Origin: Shewanella polaris
GTDB taxonomy: Bacteria; Pseudomonadota; Gammaproteobacteria; Enterobacterales; Shewanellaceae
Assembly: GCF_006385555.1 (NCBI RefSeq)
Contig: NZ_CP041036.1
Location: forward strand, 558,001 to 622,000
DNA length: 64,000 nucleotides
Direction: 5' to 3'
The notes beneath the pieces are model-generated. The model searched no databases, was not told where the DNA came from, and was given only the letters and a program-made list of their open reading frames with translations. Each line of letters begins with the position of its first letter. Positions within the stretch are counted from its first letter, which is position 1. The position numbers and the translations under genes were made by a program. Shown in pieces: positions 28,425 through 37,653 of this stretch.

Positions 28425-30731
28425 ATGACAACAACATGGAAGCATCATGCTTTGGCGGCATTGTCTGCCGTTCCACTTCTTTTTACCAGCTCGACTTTTT
28501 CGGCAACAGCAACAACCCATACAGGCAGCATCATGAACTCTTCGACCACCGCAACACTGACCGCGATCAAAGGTAATACTATGCCTTTGAGTATTGAGCG
28601 CATTCACGCATCGCCAGCATTAGCGGGTTCAAGTCCTCGTGGGTTGGCATTGTCACCAGACGGAAAGAGGGTGACCTATTTATCGAGCCGATCAGATAAC
28701 CAACATTTTTATGATTTATGGCAAATGGATATCGCCACAGGCAAGCGCAGCATGTTGATTAATGCAGATCAATTAGAAGGTGGGGAGCTGTCTGATGAAG
28801 AGAAAGCCCGCCGCGAACGCCAACGTATTTACGGTCAAGGGATCATGGAATATTTTTGGTCTGAAGACAGCGCCAGTATTTTAATTCCTGCTGCGGGTAA
28901 ACTGTATTTATATGATGTTACTAATAATGAGGTCGCAGAGCTAGCAACAGGAGACGGTTTTGCCACCGATGCGCGTTTGTCTCCAAAAGGTCACTTTGTA
29001 TCATTTGTGCGCGATCAAAATTTATATGTATTGTCGCTTGAAACTAAACTCGTTACCGCCCTAACTACTGACGGTAAAGGGCCAATTAAAAATGCCATGG
29101 CTGAGTTTGTCGCCCAAGAAGAAATGGATCGTATGACTGGTTATTGGTGGGCGCCAGATGAGTCGGTCATTGCTTTTACGCGTATTGATGAAACGGGTGT
29201 TGAGTTAGTGACACGCAATGAAATTTATGCCGAAGGCATTAAATTAACCGAGCAGCGTTATCCTTATGCAGGTAAGGCCAATGTTGAGATAGCGTTAGGA
29301 GTGGTGAGCTTAAAAAGTCGCGATATAAACTGGATTGATTTAGGCAAACAAAAAGATATGTATTTACCACGTGTTGATTGGTTACCAGACAGCCAACATG
29401 TGTCATTTCAATGGCAAAGCCGCGATCAGCAAACACTGGATTTACGCATCGCTTCTATAGCCAACCCGAAGCAAGCAGAAACCGTGATTGAAGAACGCAG
29501 TAACGCTTGGGTTAACTTAAACAAAGATTTGCACTTCCTAAAGCAACAAGCGGCCTTTATTTGGGGCTCTGAACGTGACGGCTTTAATCATTTATATTTA
29601 TTTGATTTACAAGGAAAGCAGCTTAAACAATTAACCCAAGGTGATTGGGCGGTTGACGCGCTTGAATTTGTCGATGAAGCGACAGGCTGGGTGTACTTTA
29701 GTGGTCGTAAAGACAGTGTGGTTGAGCGTCATTTGTATCGAGTCAATCTTAATAAAGGCAAGGACTCCATTGAGCGAATTAGTCAAGAATCAGGTATGCA
29801 TGAAGCTGTTTTTGCTGATAAAAAGCCAGTTTATTTGGACTACTTTAGTAGTTTACAACAGCCACCACAAATCAGTTTACACAATGAAAGTGGTCAATTA
29901 TTGGCGTGGGTTGAGCAGAATGAAATTAATGCGGAACATCCGTTATATGACCTTGCTGGTTTATGGCAGATGCCAGAGTTTGGTCAATTAAGCGCTGAAG
30001 ATGGCCAGCCTTTAATGTATCGTTTGTTTAAACCGATTCCTTTTGATGCAGCTAAACAATATCCGGTAGTGGTGCGTGTATACGGCGGGCCTCATGCACA
30101 ATTAGTGGTCAATAGTTGGAGCGAGTCAGATTATTTTACTCAGTATTTATTGCAGCAAGGCTATGCTGTATTCCAGTTAGACAACCGTGGTTCGGCCCAT
30201 CGTGGTACTCAATTTGAACATGTGATTTATCAGAACATGGGTGATGCTGAGGTCAACGATCAAAAAGTAGGTGTTGATTACTTGCGTAGTTTGCCATTTA
30301 TTGATGGTGACAACATCGCTATTTATGGCCACAGTTATGGCGGTTACATGGCGTTGATGAGCCAGTTTAAAGCTCCTGATTATTTTAAAGCGGCAATATC
30401 AGGTGCACCAGTTACTGATTGGCGTTTATATGATACTCATTATACTGAACGTTATATGGGCAACCCTGAAACCAATAAAAAAGGTTATGATGCCAGCAGC
30501 ATTCTACCTTATGTGAAAAATTATCAGTCAGGCTTATTGATGTATCACGGTATGGCGGATGATAACGTATTGTTTGAAAATAGCACTCGTGTATATAAAG
30601 CACTTCAAGATGAGGGGAAATTATTTCAAATGATGGATTATCCAGGATCTAAGCATTCAATGCGTGGCGAGAAAGTGCGCAATCATTTATATAAAACATT
30701 GGCAGCATTTTTAGACCAACAGCTAAAATAA
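28425..30731 (+). CDS. Exported dipeptidyl peptidase IV-type serine peptidase (S9)
   Basis: A 768-residue S9 peptidase likely releasing X-Pro or X-Ala dipeptides from peptide N-termini. An N-terminal signal peptide (ALAALSAVPLLFTSSTFSATA) indicates periplasmic location. A beta-propeller domain spans about residues 50-520 and includes the double-Glu motif FVAQEEMDRMTGYWW that anchors the substrate amino group. The C-terminal alpha/beta hydrolase domain holds Ser in YGHSYGGYM (near 636), Asp in GMADDNVLF (near 711) and His in GSKHSMRG (near 743). GAPVTDWRLYDTHYTERYMG is characteristic of the DPP-IV group. The gene is single, with AAGGAT before the ATG. Confidence 0.94.
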   Translation: MTTTWKHHALAALSAVPLLFTSSTFSATATTHTGSIMNSSTTATLTAIKGNTMPLSIERIHASPALAGSSPRGLALSPDGKRVTYLSSRSDNQHFYDLWQMDIATGKRSMLINADQLEGGELSDEEKARRERQRIYGQGIMEYFWSEDSASILIPAAGKLYLYDVTNNEVAELATGDGFATDARLSPKGHFVSFVRDQNLYVLSLETKLVTALTTDGKGPIKNAMAEFVAQEEMDRMTGYWWAPDESVIAFTRIDETGVELVTRNEIYAEGIKLTEQRYPYAGKANVEIALGVVSLKSRDINWIDLGKQKDMYLPRVDWLPDSQHVSFQWQSRDQQTLDLRIASIANPKQAETVIEERSNAWVNLNKDLHFLKQQAAFIWGSERDGFNHLYLFDLQGKQLKQLTQGDWAVDALEFVDEATGWVYFSGRKDSVVERHLYRVNLNKGKDSIERISQESGMHEAVFADKKPVYLDYFSSLQQPPQISLHNESGQLLAWVEQNEINAEHPLYDLAGLWQMPEFGQLSAEDGQPLMYRLFKPIPFDAAKQYPVVVRVYGGPHAQLVVNSWSESDYFTQYLLQQGYAVFQLDNRGSAHRGTQFEHVIYQNMGDAEVNDQKVGVDYLRSLPFIDGDNIAIYGHSYGGYMALMSQFKAPDYFKAAISGAPVTDWRLYDTHYTERYMGNPETNKKGYDASSILPYVKNYQSGLLMYHGMADDNVLFENSTRVYKALQDEGKLFQMMDYPGSKHSMRGEKVRNHLYKTLAAFLDQQLK

Positions 30732-30796
30732 TCGCTTAGTAAGATTTCAGAATTAGATATCTTAGTTAGATTTCTTCGTTAAAGAAAAAGACAATA

Positions 30797-30825
30797 AAAA
30801 ACCAGGTGATTAACCTGGTTTTTTT
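30797..30825. terminator. Bidirectional terminator between peptidase gene and arcA
   Basis: The stem AACCAGGT/ACCTGGTT has loop GATTA and is flanked by A-rich and T-rich runs on the two sides. The genes on each side are convergent. Confidence 0.92.
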
Positions 30826-30846
30826 ATTGCGATTAACGTTAGAAGA

Positions 30847-31563
30847 TTACGCTTCTAAGTCACCACAAAAACGATAGCCTTCGCCGTGGATAGTCGCGAT
30901 GATTTCTGGCGTATCTGGCAAGCTTTCAAAATGCTTACGGATACGACGGATAGTTACGTCAACAGTACGGTCATGAGGCTTTAATTCACGGCCAGTCATT
31001 TTTAATAATAAATCAGCACGAGTTAAAATCTTGCCTGGGTTTTCTACAAAGTGAAGCATCGCACGGAATTCACTGCGTGGTAGCTTATAAGACTCACCTA
31101 GTGGGTTAACCAAAGAACGACTGTTGATTTCTAAGCTCCAGCCGTTAAAACGATAAAACTCAACAGAACCTTTTTCTTCAGTTTCTGCAGCAGCATTATT
31201 CACGCGAGTTAATAAGTTACGAGCTCGGATGGTTAATTCACGAGGGTTGAATGGCTTAGTGATGTAGTCATCAGCACCAATTTCAAGGCCTAGGATTTTA
31301 TCAACTTCGTTGTCACGACCCGTTAAGAAAATAAGTCCGATGTTATTAATTTCACGAAGTTCACGTGCTAATAATAAACCGTTTTTACCTGGCAAGTTAA
31401 TATCCATTACAACAAGGTTAATCTTATTGTCTTGCATGGCTTTATGCATTTCTGCACCGTCGTTAGCTTCGGTGACAACATAGCCTTCAGCTTCAAAAAT
31501 ACTGCGTAATGTATTACGAGTTACTGCTTCATCTTCAACAATTAAAATATGCGGATTTTGCAT
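30847..31563 (-). CDS. arcA: ArcA, aerobic respiration control response regulator
   Basis: An OmpR-family response regulator of 238 aa, the same length as E. coli ArcA, which controls respiratory and fermentative genes under oxygen limitation. The receiver domain carries acidic residues in ILIVEDE, phospho-acceptor Asp in [12 protein letters not shown], and the KPF lysine ([20 protein letters not shown]). The C-terminal winged helix is [15 protein letters not shown], ending in [14 protein letters not shown]. No sensor kinase gene is adjacent, which is normal for ArcA. Confidence 0.97.
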   Translation of the reverse strand: MQNPHILIVEDEAVTRNTLRSIFEAEGYVVTEANDGAEMHKAMQDNKINLVVMDINLPGKNGLLLARELREINNIGLIFLTGRDNEVDKILGLEIGADDYITKPFNPRELTIRARNLLTRVNNAAAETEEKGSVEFYRFNGWSLEINSRSLVNPLGESYKLPRSEFRAMLHFVENPGKILTRADLLLKMTGRELKPHDRTVDVTIRRIRKHFESLPDTPEIIATIHGEGYRFCGDLEA

Positions 31564-32254
31564 GATATATACCTAATTTTATAAAATTTGATTCTAGCGA
31601 TTCGTTGCTAGTAAGTTGTAATAGCGCATTATTTTTACGCGAATATTCCAGTATTTTTTGGTGTTTATCTATGTCTGCCCTGAATTAAACACTCTTATAA
31701 ACTCGTATGCTGTAACGCAAAATGTGGGTTACTGAGTTGTCTCGCGTCGATTAAGTCTCATTACGCCAATGCAATATGCGCGTTAATGCCTAATGAGTTA
31801 AATTTTTTGCCACCAGGCTAACTACTATGAATACGATTTAAGAAGATAGTTCCATTTGTTACAAACTTATTTAACCTTATTCATGTTTATCAAATGTAGA
31901 ACATAAATCGTTCAGGTGTAAATTAAGCGTATACAAATGTGAAATACTACACTTCTATGAAACTTTACTACAGTCTCCATAAAACGCTGTCTGCTGCCTT
32001 TTTACTATCAATGTTATTGACTTAGTCATAGTGATTTAATAGTAAGTGATGTTTATTGTACTCGTTTTAGGCATTTGTTAACAAATTAAATGTTAAATAA
32101 TTAATATAATTGTCGAGTATATGAAAGATTAATACAGTTAAGTAGCTAATAATCATACTATTTTAAGTTCAATACTTGTGACTGATATCACAAGCCTTTG
32201 AGATTTTATTACCTTCTGTTAAACTGTTTTCGGCCTAATTGACGAAATTTTATT
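31564..32254. other. Long leader/intergenic region upstream of arcA
   Basis: About 690 bases between divergent arcA and the DUF3293 gene. It must contain both promoters. It is AT-rich, and I see no gene, repeat or clear operator in it. Confidence 0.6.
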
Positions 32255-32683
32255 ATGAAAAATGTTATCGATGCATTGTGGAATGAGTACCAAAGTAGTC
32301 ATTTTTTACTTACTCAACGCCTTTCTCATGATCTCCCGTTTGCTATTGTTACCGCCCATAATCCTCACGGTTTATTACTTTCTCCCAGTCAGAATCGTTT
32401 ACTCGATCGTCAGCTTCAATCTAAAATCCAACAATATAAATGCCTTTACCGATCCCTAATTGGAGCAGCTCCAGACTTGTCGCATATGGAAAAGAGCTGG
32501 GCGATTTTTATTGATAAAGAACAAGCGCTTGAGCTGGGCCGTGAGTTTAATCAACATGCTATTTATTATGTCAACAAAGGCTTGCTGTCTTTAGTTGCTT
32601 GTGTTGATTCGATTAAAGAGGAAGTGGATATGGGGGCATTTAACCATCGCTTACGTTTAGTCAGTGAATTCCCAGATACTTAG
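32255..32683 (+). CDS. DUF3293-like protein, 142 aa
   Basis: A small soluble protein of unknown function that resembles the DUF3293 family. FAIVTAHNPHG near residue 29 matches its N-terminal consensus, followed by an Asn/Arg/Leu-rich helix and SWAIFIDKEQALELGREFNQHAIYYVNKG, which fits the conserved region where the protein relates a residue to a reactive position. There is no signal peptide and no membrane helix. The gene is single, and the lysine riboswitch unit begins about 300 bases downstream. The family assignment is from memory of the motif and moderately sure. Confidence 0.72.
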   Translation: MKNVIDALWNEYQSSHFLLTQRLSHDLPFAIVTAHNPHGLLLSPSQNRLLDRQLQSKIQQYKCLYRSLIGAAPDLSHMEKSWAIFIDKEQALELGREFNQHAIYYVNKGLLSLVACVDSIKEEVDMGAFNHRLRLVSEFPDT

Positions 32684-32988
32684 TGTTCATAATACCGTTA
32701 TAGGGTTAGTTTAAGGGATGATTTGTTCAATTACCCTTATTGTCTCATTATTTGGTTGGTTACACGTAATATTGTATTGGTATTTTGTTGTTTTTAAGTT
32801 TTTTACGATTGATTAGGTGGTTTTTTCTTTATTACGAACAATGCTACATCCTCAATAAAGGGTTAAACATTGTAGGTATGAATGCCGTATTAGAAGGTGA
32901 ATAAAAGTAAACTAGTATTCTTTTACTGCGTTTGTTGATTGACTTGTTAGTGCATTTGTTGCTATTTTCAACTCCCTCCTTCGGGAGG

Positions 32989-33158
32989 AACAGAAGAGGA
33001 GCGTTAGCTAGGTAGTAAGTGAGAGGATGCCAGTCCGATGACAACTTATGATGGAGATTAACGCCGAGGTATCGGTTTGTTTGGTAAACACTGATATCGG
33101 TCGTATAGGCTGAATCCTAACGATTGTCACCTATTTTTTTGGTGGAGAGCTTCTGGTG
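32989..33158 (+). promoter_or_regulatory. Lysine riboswitch (L box) upstream of lysC
   Basis: The conserved L-box blocks occur in order: CAGAAGAGG with GCG (P1 and J1/2), GTAGTAAGTG, GGATGCCAGTCC, CGCCGAGG, AGGCTGAATCCT, TTGTCACC, and the closing GGAGAGCTTCTGG (P1 3' strand, 33146-33157). CAGAAG at 32991-32996 pairs with CTTCTG at 33150-33155. A CCTCC-TTCG-GGAGG hairpin lies just upstream. Lysine binding is known to repress lysC-type genes. Downstream, CACCAG (33199-33204) could pair with CTGGTG (33153-33158) as an alternative to P1, but no classic terminator is obvious, so the output may be translational. Confidence 0.93.
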
Positions 33159-33294
33159 ATGATTGCTGTTTCCCTTCTATAAGGGTGCGTTATCTTAGCA
33201 CCAGGCTCTTCGAACGTAGTATGTTCGGAGCGTATATCATGTTAGTAAATCACATCTTATTTTTTAGCCTTTCGCACACTGCGGAGGTATCAGT

Positions 33295-34674
33295 ATGAGC
33301 CTTCTTCAATCTGAAATTGACACTCCTGAATTAGTCGTTGCTAAATTTGGCGGCACGTCAGTTGCTGATTATGCCTCTATGAGCCGTTGTGCAGATATTG
33401 TGTTGTCTAATCAAGCCACCCGTCTTGTGGTAGTTAGCGCTTCTAGTGGTGTCACCAATTTATTGGTTGAATTGACCCAAGCTAACGTTAATGACGAGCG
33501 CCGCTTAGTTCTACTTAAGCAAATCGCACAAATTCAATATGCAATATTAGATGAACTAGGTCGTCCACAGGATGTGGCTGCCATTATTGATAACATACTG
33601 AGCCAGATGTCGGTACTCAGTGAATCGTTAGAACTGAATCGCAGTAAAGCGGTTATGGACGAATTGTTGTCTACCGGGGAGCAATGTTCATCGATTTTAT
33701 TTTCTGCTGTTATTCGCGAAAAAGGTACTGCGTCAGATCATTTTGATGTTCGCCAAGTATTGCGTACCGATAGCCACTTTGGTCGTGCTGAACCACAGAT
33801 TGAAGTGATAGCCACACTTACTCACGAATTTTTACAGCCATTACTTTCGCATTATGTCATCGTCACTCAGGGTTTTGTTGGTGCCGATGAAGAGGGATTG
33901 ACGACGACATTAGGCCGTGGTGGTAGTGATTATTCAGCTGCTTTACTTGCTGAAGCTCTTCGGGCTACTGCAGTTGAAATTTGGACCGATGTTGCAGGTA
34001 TTTATACCACGGATCCACGACTTGCCCCTAATGCCCGCCCGATTGCTGAAATCAGCTTTAATGAAGCTGCTGAGATGGCTACCTTTGGCGCTAAAGTATT
34101 GCATCCCGCGACCATTTTACCGGCAGTAAGACAAAAAATTCAGGTGTTTGTAGGTTCAAGTAAAGCACCTGAAATGGGCGGTACTTGGATCCGTCATCAA
34201 GTTGAAGATACCCCAGTATTTAGAGCGGTGGCATTGCGCCGTGATCAAACTTTACTTAATTTACATAGTTTGCAAATGCTACATGCTCAGGGCTTTTTGG
34301 CTGAAACATTCGCGACCTTAGCGCGACACAAAATATCAGTCGATTTAATCACTACCTCGGAAGTTAACGTATCACTTACCTTAGATAAAACTGGCTCTGA
34401 TTCAAGTGGTCAGGGTTTATTGAGTGAGTCCTTGTTACAAGAATTATCGCAGCATTGTCGGGTCAGAGTCGAAGAGAATTTAGCCCTAATTGCTATTATT
34501 GGTAATCGTATCGCATCCACGGCTGGCATTTGTAGCAGGGTGTTTAACGTACTTGAAAACCATAATGTGCGGATGATTTGCCAAGGCGCCAGCCCACATA
34601 ATTTATGTGTATTGGTGGCTGAGTCCGAAGCTGCGCAAGTGGTTAATGCCTTGCACCAAAACTTGTTTGAGTAA
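33295..34674 (+). CDS. lysC: LysC, lysine-sensitive aspartokinase III
   Basis: Catalyses phosphorylation of L-aspartate, the first step toward lysine, diaminopimelate, threonine and methionine. It is 459 aa, close to the 449 of E. coli LysC, and alignable throughout. Visible are the kinase motif VAKFGGTSVADYASM, the aspartate-binding TTTLGRGGSDYSAALLAEAL, EIWTDVAGIYTTDPR, and EAAEMATFGAKVLHPAT, followed by C-terminal ACT domains (ISVDLITTSEVNVSLTLD, VRMICQGASPHNLCVLV) for lysine feedback. It lies behind a lysine riboswitch, so control is both at RNA and protein level. GGAGG precedes the ATG. The next gene starts four bases after the stop. Confidence 0.97.
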   Translation: MSLLQSEIDTPELVVAKFGGTSVADYASMSRCADIVLSNQATRLVVVSASSGVTNLLVELTQANVNDERRLVLLKQIAQIQYAILDELGRPQDVAAIIDNILSQMSVLSESLELNRSKAVMDELLSTGEQCSSILFSAVIREKGTASDHFDVRQVLRTDSHFGRAEPQIEVIATLTHEFLQPLLSHYVIVTQGFVGADEEGLTTTLGRGGSDYSAALLAEALRATAVEIWTDVAGIYTTDPRLAPNARPIAEISFNEAAEMATFGAKVLHPATILPAVRQKIQVFVGSSKAPEMGGTWIRHQVEDTPVFRAVALRRDQTLLNLHSLQMLHAQGFLAETFATLARHKISVDLITTSEVNVSLTLDKTGSDSSGQGLLSESLLQELSQHCRVRVEENLALIAIIGNRIASTAGICSRVFNVLENHNVRMICQGASPHNLCVLVAESEAAQVVNALHQNLFE

Positions 34675-34678
34675 TCAT

Positions 34679-35797
34679 ATGATTAAAGTAACACAATCGT
34701 CACTACGGGTTGGAGAGCTGGCAACAGGGCAAGCGTTGACGGTTCCGTTATATACATTCTCTGGAAGCGAGTCTTCAGCCCCAAGTGTTTATATTCAGGC
34801 CAATGTCCATGGTGCTGAAGTGCAAGGAAATGCAGTGATTTATCAACTGATGACTTTGTTAGAAAGTTATCAAGTATTAGGTGACATTGTTCTTGCACCG
34901 TTGGCCAATCCGTTGGGGATTAATCAAAAGAGTGGTGAGTTTACCTTAGGACGATTTGATCCTATTACAGGTGTGAATTGGAACCGAGAGTATTTTGATC
35001 ACCAAGTTGATGTTAAAGCTTGGTATACAGAGCACCAACATTTAACCAATGATGAGTTGTTTCAGGCATATCGTTTGATGTTGATTGAGGCTTGTCAGGC
35101 GCGGTTGACTAATCCTTTTGGAATAACAACCGGTCATCGATTAGCGGTGAATTTACAGAGTATGGCGCACCAAGCTGATATCGTACTTGACCTCCATACC
35201 GGTCCTAAATCTTGCAAACATTTATACTGCCCTGAATATGATATTGATGCTGCTAGGCTTTTCTCAATTCCGTATACCTTGGTTATCCCCAATAGTTTTG
35301 GCGGTGCTATGGACGAAGCGATATTTTGCCCTTGGTGGCAGTTAACTGAATATGCAACGGGCCAGGGCCGTGAGTTTTTGGTACCTGTATCAGCGTTTAC
35401 CTTAGAACTTGCCAGCCAAGAACGAATTGATTTGGCTGACGCGTTAGAGGATGCCAAAGGCATATTGGCTTATTTAAGCCATCGTGGTGTTATTGCTGAA
35501 AAAGTGAATCCAGCCAGTATGGAAAGGTTTGGCTGTTACTTGAAGGATTATAAGAAGTTTCATGCACCTAAAGCTGGCTTAATTGAATATTGTGCGAGTG
35601 TTGGAGAACCATTAAAAGCTGGCAAACCTTTAGTGAACATTTTGCGTATTGATTTGTATGGTACTGAACAGGCATACCAAGCCATTAGTTTACCTATGGA
35701 TTGTTTGCCTATTTTACACTTTGCTTCTGCATCGGTGCATCAAGGTACAGAGTTGTATAAGGTGATGACTAATGTGTTTTCTTTACAGTCTAGTTGA
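34679..35797 (+). CDS. M14-type succinylglutamate desuccinylase/aspartoacylase-family deacylase
   Basis: A 372-residue zinc deacylase-like protein of the AstE/AspA group. Zinc-ligand motifs are visible: NVHGAEVQGNAV (His and Glu) and VLDLHTGP (second His). NPFGITTGHRLAVNL is a further conserved-looking segment. The C-terminal half ends in a beta domain (KAGLIEYCASVGEPLKAGKPLVNI), resembling a barrel-sandwich fold. There is no signal peptide. ATG at 34679 is four bases after lysC, so the two are co-transcribed and under the lysine riboswitch. An acyl-amino-acid substrate related to lysine or aspartate metabolism is suggested by context only. Confidence 0.85.
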   Translation: MIKVTQSSLRVGELATGQALTVPLYTFSGSESSAPSVYIQANVHGAEVQGNAVIYQLMTLLESYQVLGDIVLAPLANPLGINQKSGEFTLGRFDPITGVNWNREYFDHQVDVKAWYTEHQHLTNDELFQAYRLMLIEACQARLTNPFGITTGHRLAVNLQSMAHQADIVLDLHTGPKSCKHLYCPEYDIDAARLFSIPYTLVIPNSFGGAMDEAIFCPWWQLTEYATGQGREFLVPVSAFTLELASQERIDLADALEDAKGILAYLSHRGVIAEKVNPASMERFGCYLKDYKKFHAPKAGLIEYCASVGEPLKAGKPLVNILRIDLYGTEQAYQAISLPMDCLPILHFASASVHQGTELYKVMTNVFSLQSS

Positions 35798-35820
35798 TTA
35801 ACCGCTTTAGATAAGTAAAA

Positions 35821-35852
35821 ACAAAAACGCCTGCAATTGCAGGCGTTTTTGT
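35821..35852. terminator. Perfect palindromic terminator
   Basis: The 32-base element is a perfect inverted repeat (core AACGCCTGCAATTGCAGGCG) flanked by A and T runs. It is bidirectional and lies between the convergent deacylase and M50 protease genes. Confidence 0.93.
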
Positions 35853-35869
35853 AGATGCGTAAATTGCAA

Positions 35870-37012
35870 TTAACTGCCTAAAATTTGCAATGGAATGGTT
35901 AACATCTCATCACCGGATCCGGCAAAGTACCAAATAATACCGACTAAGCTTGCTACTGTTAGCAGATACCACACGGTTGAAAATATTTGGCCGTATCGAT
36001 CCAGTGGTAGCAAATTACTTTGATGCCGCCCACGCCACTCAAATACAATCTCAAGACTGCCAATAAGCAATAAAAAGCCAAGTAGAGCAAGACCTAAGCT
36101 ATAGCTTATCAACACACCGATAGCCGCACCTGCTATGCAAGCAATAAGACCAATAAGGCTGTTCATTGAAAAACTAATACTTTTTAAAATATGACCACCA
36201 TCAAGAGGTAAGATAGGCAATAAATTAAATAGATTTAGCAGTGCATTAAAGCTGGCCAAACCAGCAAAAAATATATTTCCTGTTATCCAATAAAGTCCTA
36301 AAAAGATGACCGATAAAATCAGGCCGAATGTGGGTCCCATAATGGATATATACACATCTTGCCAGCGGGTATTGATGCGTTCATCGCTTAAGGCTAAGCC
36401 GCCAACAAATGGGATCAAATAAATCCCTTTGGTTTTCATGCCAAAATGTTTCATTGCTCTAATATGACCATATTCATGAAATACTAAGCAACCAATTAAC
36501 GCCATAGCAAACTGGAATGAAAATAACCACGAATAGGCAGCAACGCTCGCAGCAGCAAATAGTACTTTTACCACTTTCGCGCTTTTAAGGAGTTTAAATC
36601 CTAGCGATGCTAGACCAATAACACTTATCTTTTGGTTTTTTACTATTGGCACTTCCGGTGTTTGCTTTTCTATGTCGCTGACGGTTCGCTGACCTTGGGC
36701 GACTTGTTCATCTTCTACCAACAAACAATAATCGAGTTGAAACGGTTGCCAATTAACATCAACTTCTAAGCGGATCGGAATTGCTTTACTGGATGAATCA
36801 ACAATAGTCGATCCACCATCGCTATTGGTTTCACTCAGTGGTGCCGTTGATTGTAGAGCGAGTTCAAACGAGTGAATGTAAAACGCTTGAGCACTGGCAT
36901 TAGCAGATTTTTGCGATACAAGTTGATTGTCCCAATAAAGTTGTTGCCAACCGGCAATAGAGCCTTCTAGGCGTAATCGTTTACCAAGACATTCAATATT
37001 TAGTAGTTCCAT
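35870..37012 (-). CDS. M50-family site-2-type membrane metalloprotease
   Basis: A 380-residue membrane protein. A soluble N-terminal part (about 1-125, beta-rich) precedes the membrane domain with zinc motif HEYGH (residues 179-183) in a helix, and the second zinc motif LPLDGGH near 269-274 (N-LLPILPLDGGH). Several further membrane helices follow. M50 proteases cut substrates within the membrane. It lacks PDZ domains of the RseP type, so it is a different subgroup with unknown substrate. The start ATG at 37012 fits the coding frame. It stands alone, ending at the shared terminator. Confidence 0.9.
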   Translation of the reverse strand: MELLNIECLGKRLRLEGSIAGWQQLYWDNQLVSQKSANASAQAFYIHSFELALQSTAPLSETNSDGGSTIVDSSSKAIPIRLEVDVNWQPFQLDYCLLVEDEQVAQGQRTVSDIEKQTPEVPIVKNQKISVIGLASLGFKLLKSAKVVKVLFAAASVAAYSWLFSFQFAMALIGCLVFHEYGHIRAMKHFGMKTKGIYLIPFVGGLALSDERINTRWQDVYISIMGPTFGLILSVIFLGLYWITGNIFFAGLASFNALLNLFNLLPILPLDGGHILKSISFSMNSLIGLIACIAGAAIGVLISYSLGLALLGFLLLIGSLEIVFEWRGRHQSNLLPLDRYGQIFSTVWYLLTVASLVGIIWYFAGSGDEMLTIPLQILGS

Positions 37013-37240
37013 TAAGGATTCTCAGGATTTATGGACGGTGAGCTTGGGGCATTTTGCCAGAGCAACGTATGTTGCTCAATGGGTTCAACAATTATATTCA
37101 TAAATTTTGACGTTAATCTGTGGCATTAACATGAATTAAATCATTATAAATGAATAATGAGTTGCTTAATTGAGGTTGGTAATGGTTAACACGCTGGGTA
37201 TATGTTTGTTATCTACATTTTAATATTTTAAAATCATTTT

Positions 37241-37615
37241 TTAATACAGTTGTTCTAGCTCTGCAACGGTTGCGATACCTTGCTCTATGGTAGTAAAGAT
37301 AATTTTTGCACTACAACAATGCCCTTGAAATTGACCGAATTGACGTACAATCGGCAACATTTGTAATACATTCATATTTTGATCAAGTTTTATTAACTGA
37401 GGTAATTCTGTCACATTGGCATCAATTGATGGATCTAATGGCGGATGCTTTTGGATGTGATAAACGTGACCAGTACTATCGATAAGTTTATCTTGTGTGC
37501 AAACCGTGTATTGATTAGCGCAAATAAAGCTTAACCAGTCTTGATAGTTGGGTAAATACATTAGCTCATCATCTTGATCAAACTGCAATATGGCCGGCCA
37601 ATGAATGTGTTTCAT
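37241..37615 (-). CDS. DUF4144-like small protein, 124 aa
   Basis: A soluble protein without signal peptide that opens with MKHIHWPAILQFDQDDELMY and contains a Trp/Tyr-rich first half, then a conserved-looking HCCSAKIIFTTIEQGI near the end. I read it as a DUF4144-like protein, typical of Shewanella and relatives, with unknown function. It starts 39 bases after the stop of the upstream DUF342 gene, in the same direction, so the two may be co-transcribed. Confidence 0.65.
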   Translation of the reverse strand: MKHIHWPAILQFDQDDELMYLPNYQDWLSFICANQYTVCTQDKLIDSTGHVYHIQKHPPLDPSIDANVTELPQLIKLDQNMNVLQMLPIVRQFGQFQGHCCSAKIIFTTIEQGIATVAELEQLY

Positions 37616-37653
37616 AGTTTACCTGTATCTCAATGTATTTTGTGCAAAACCAG

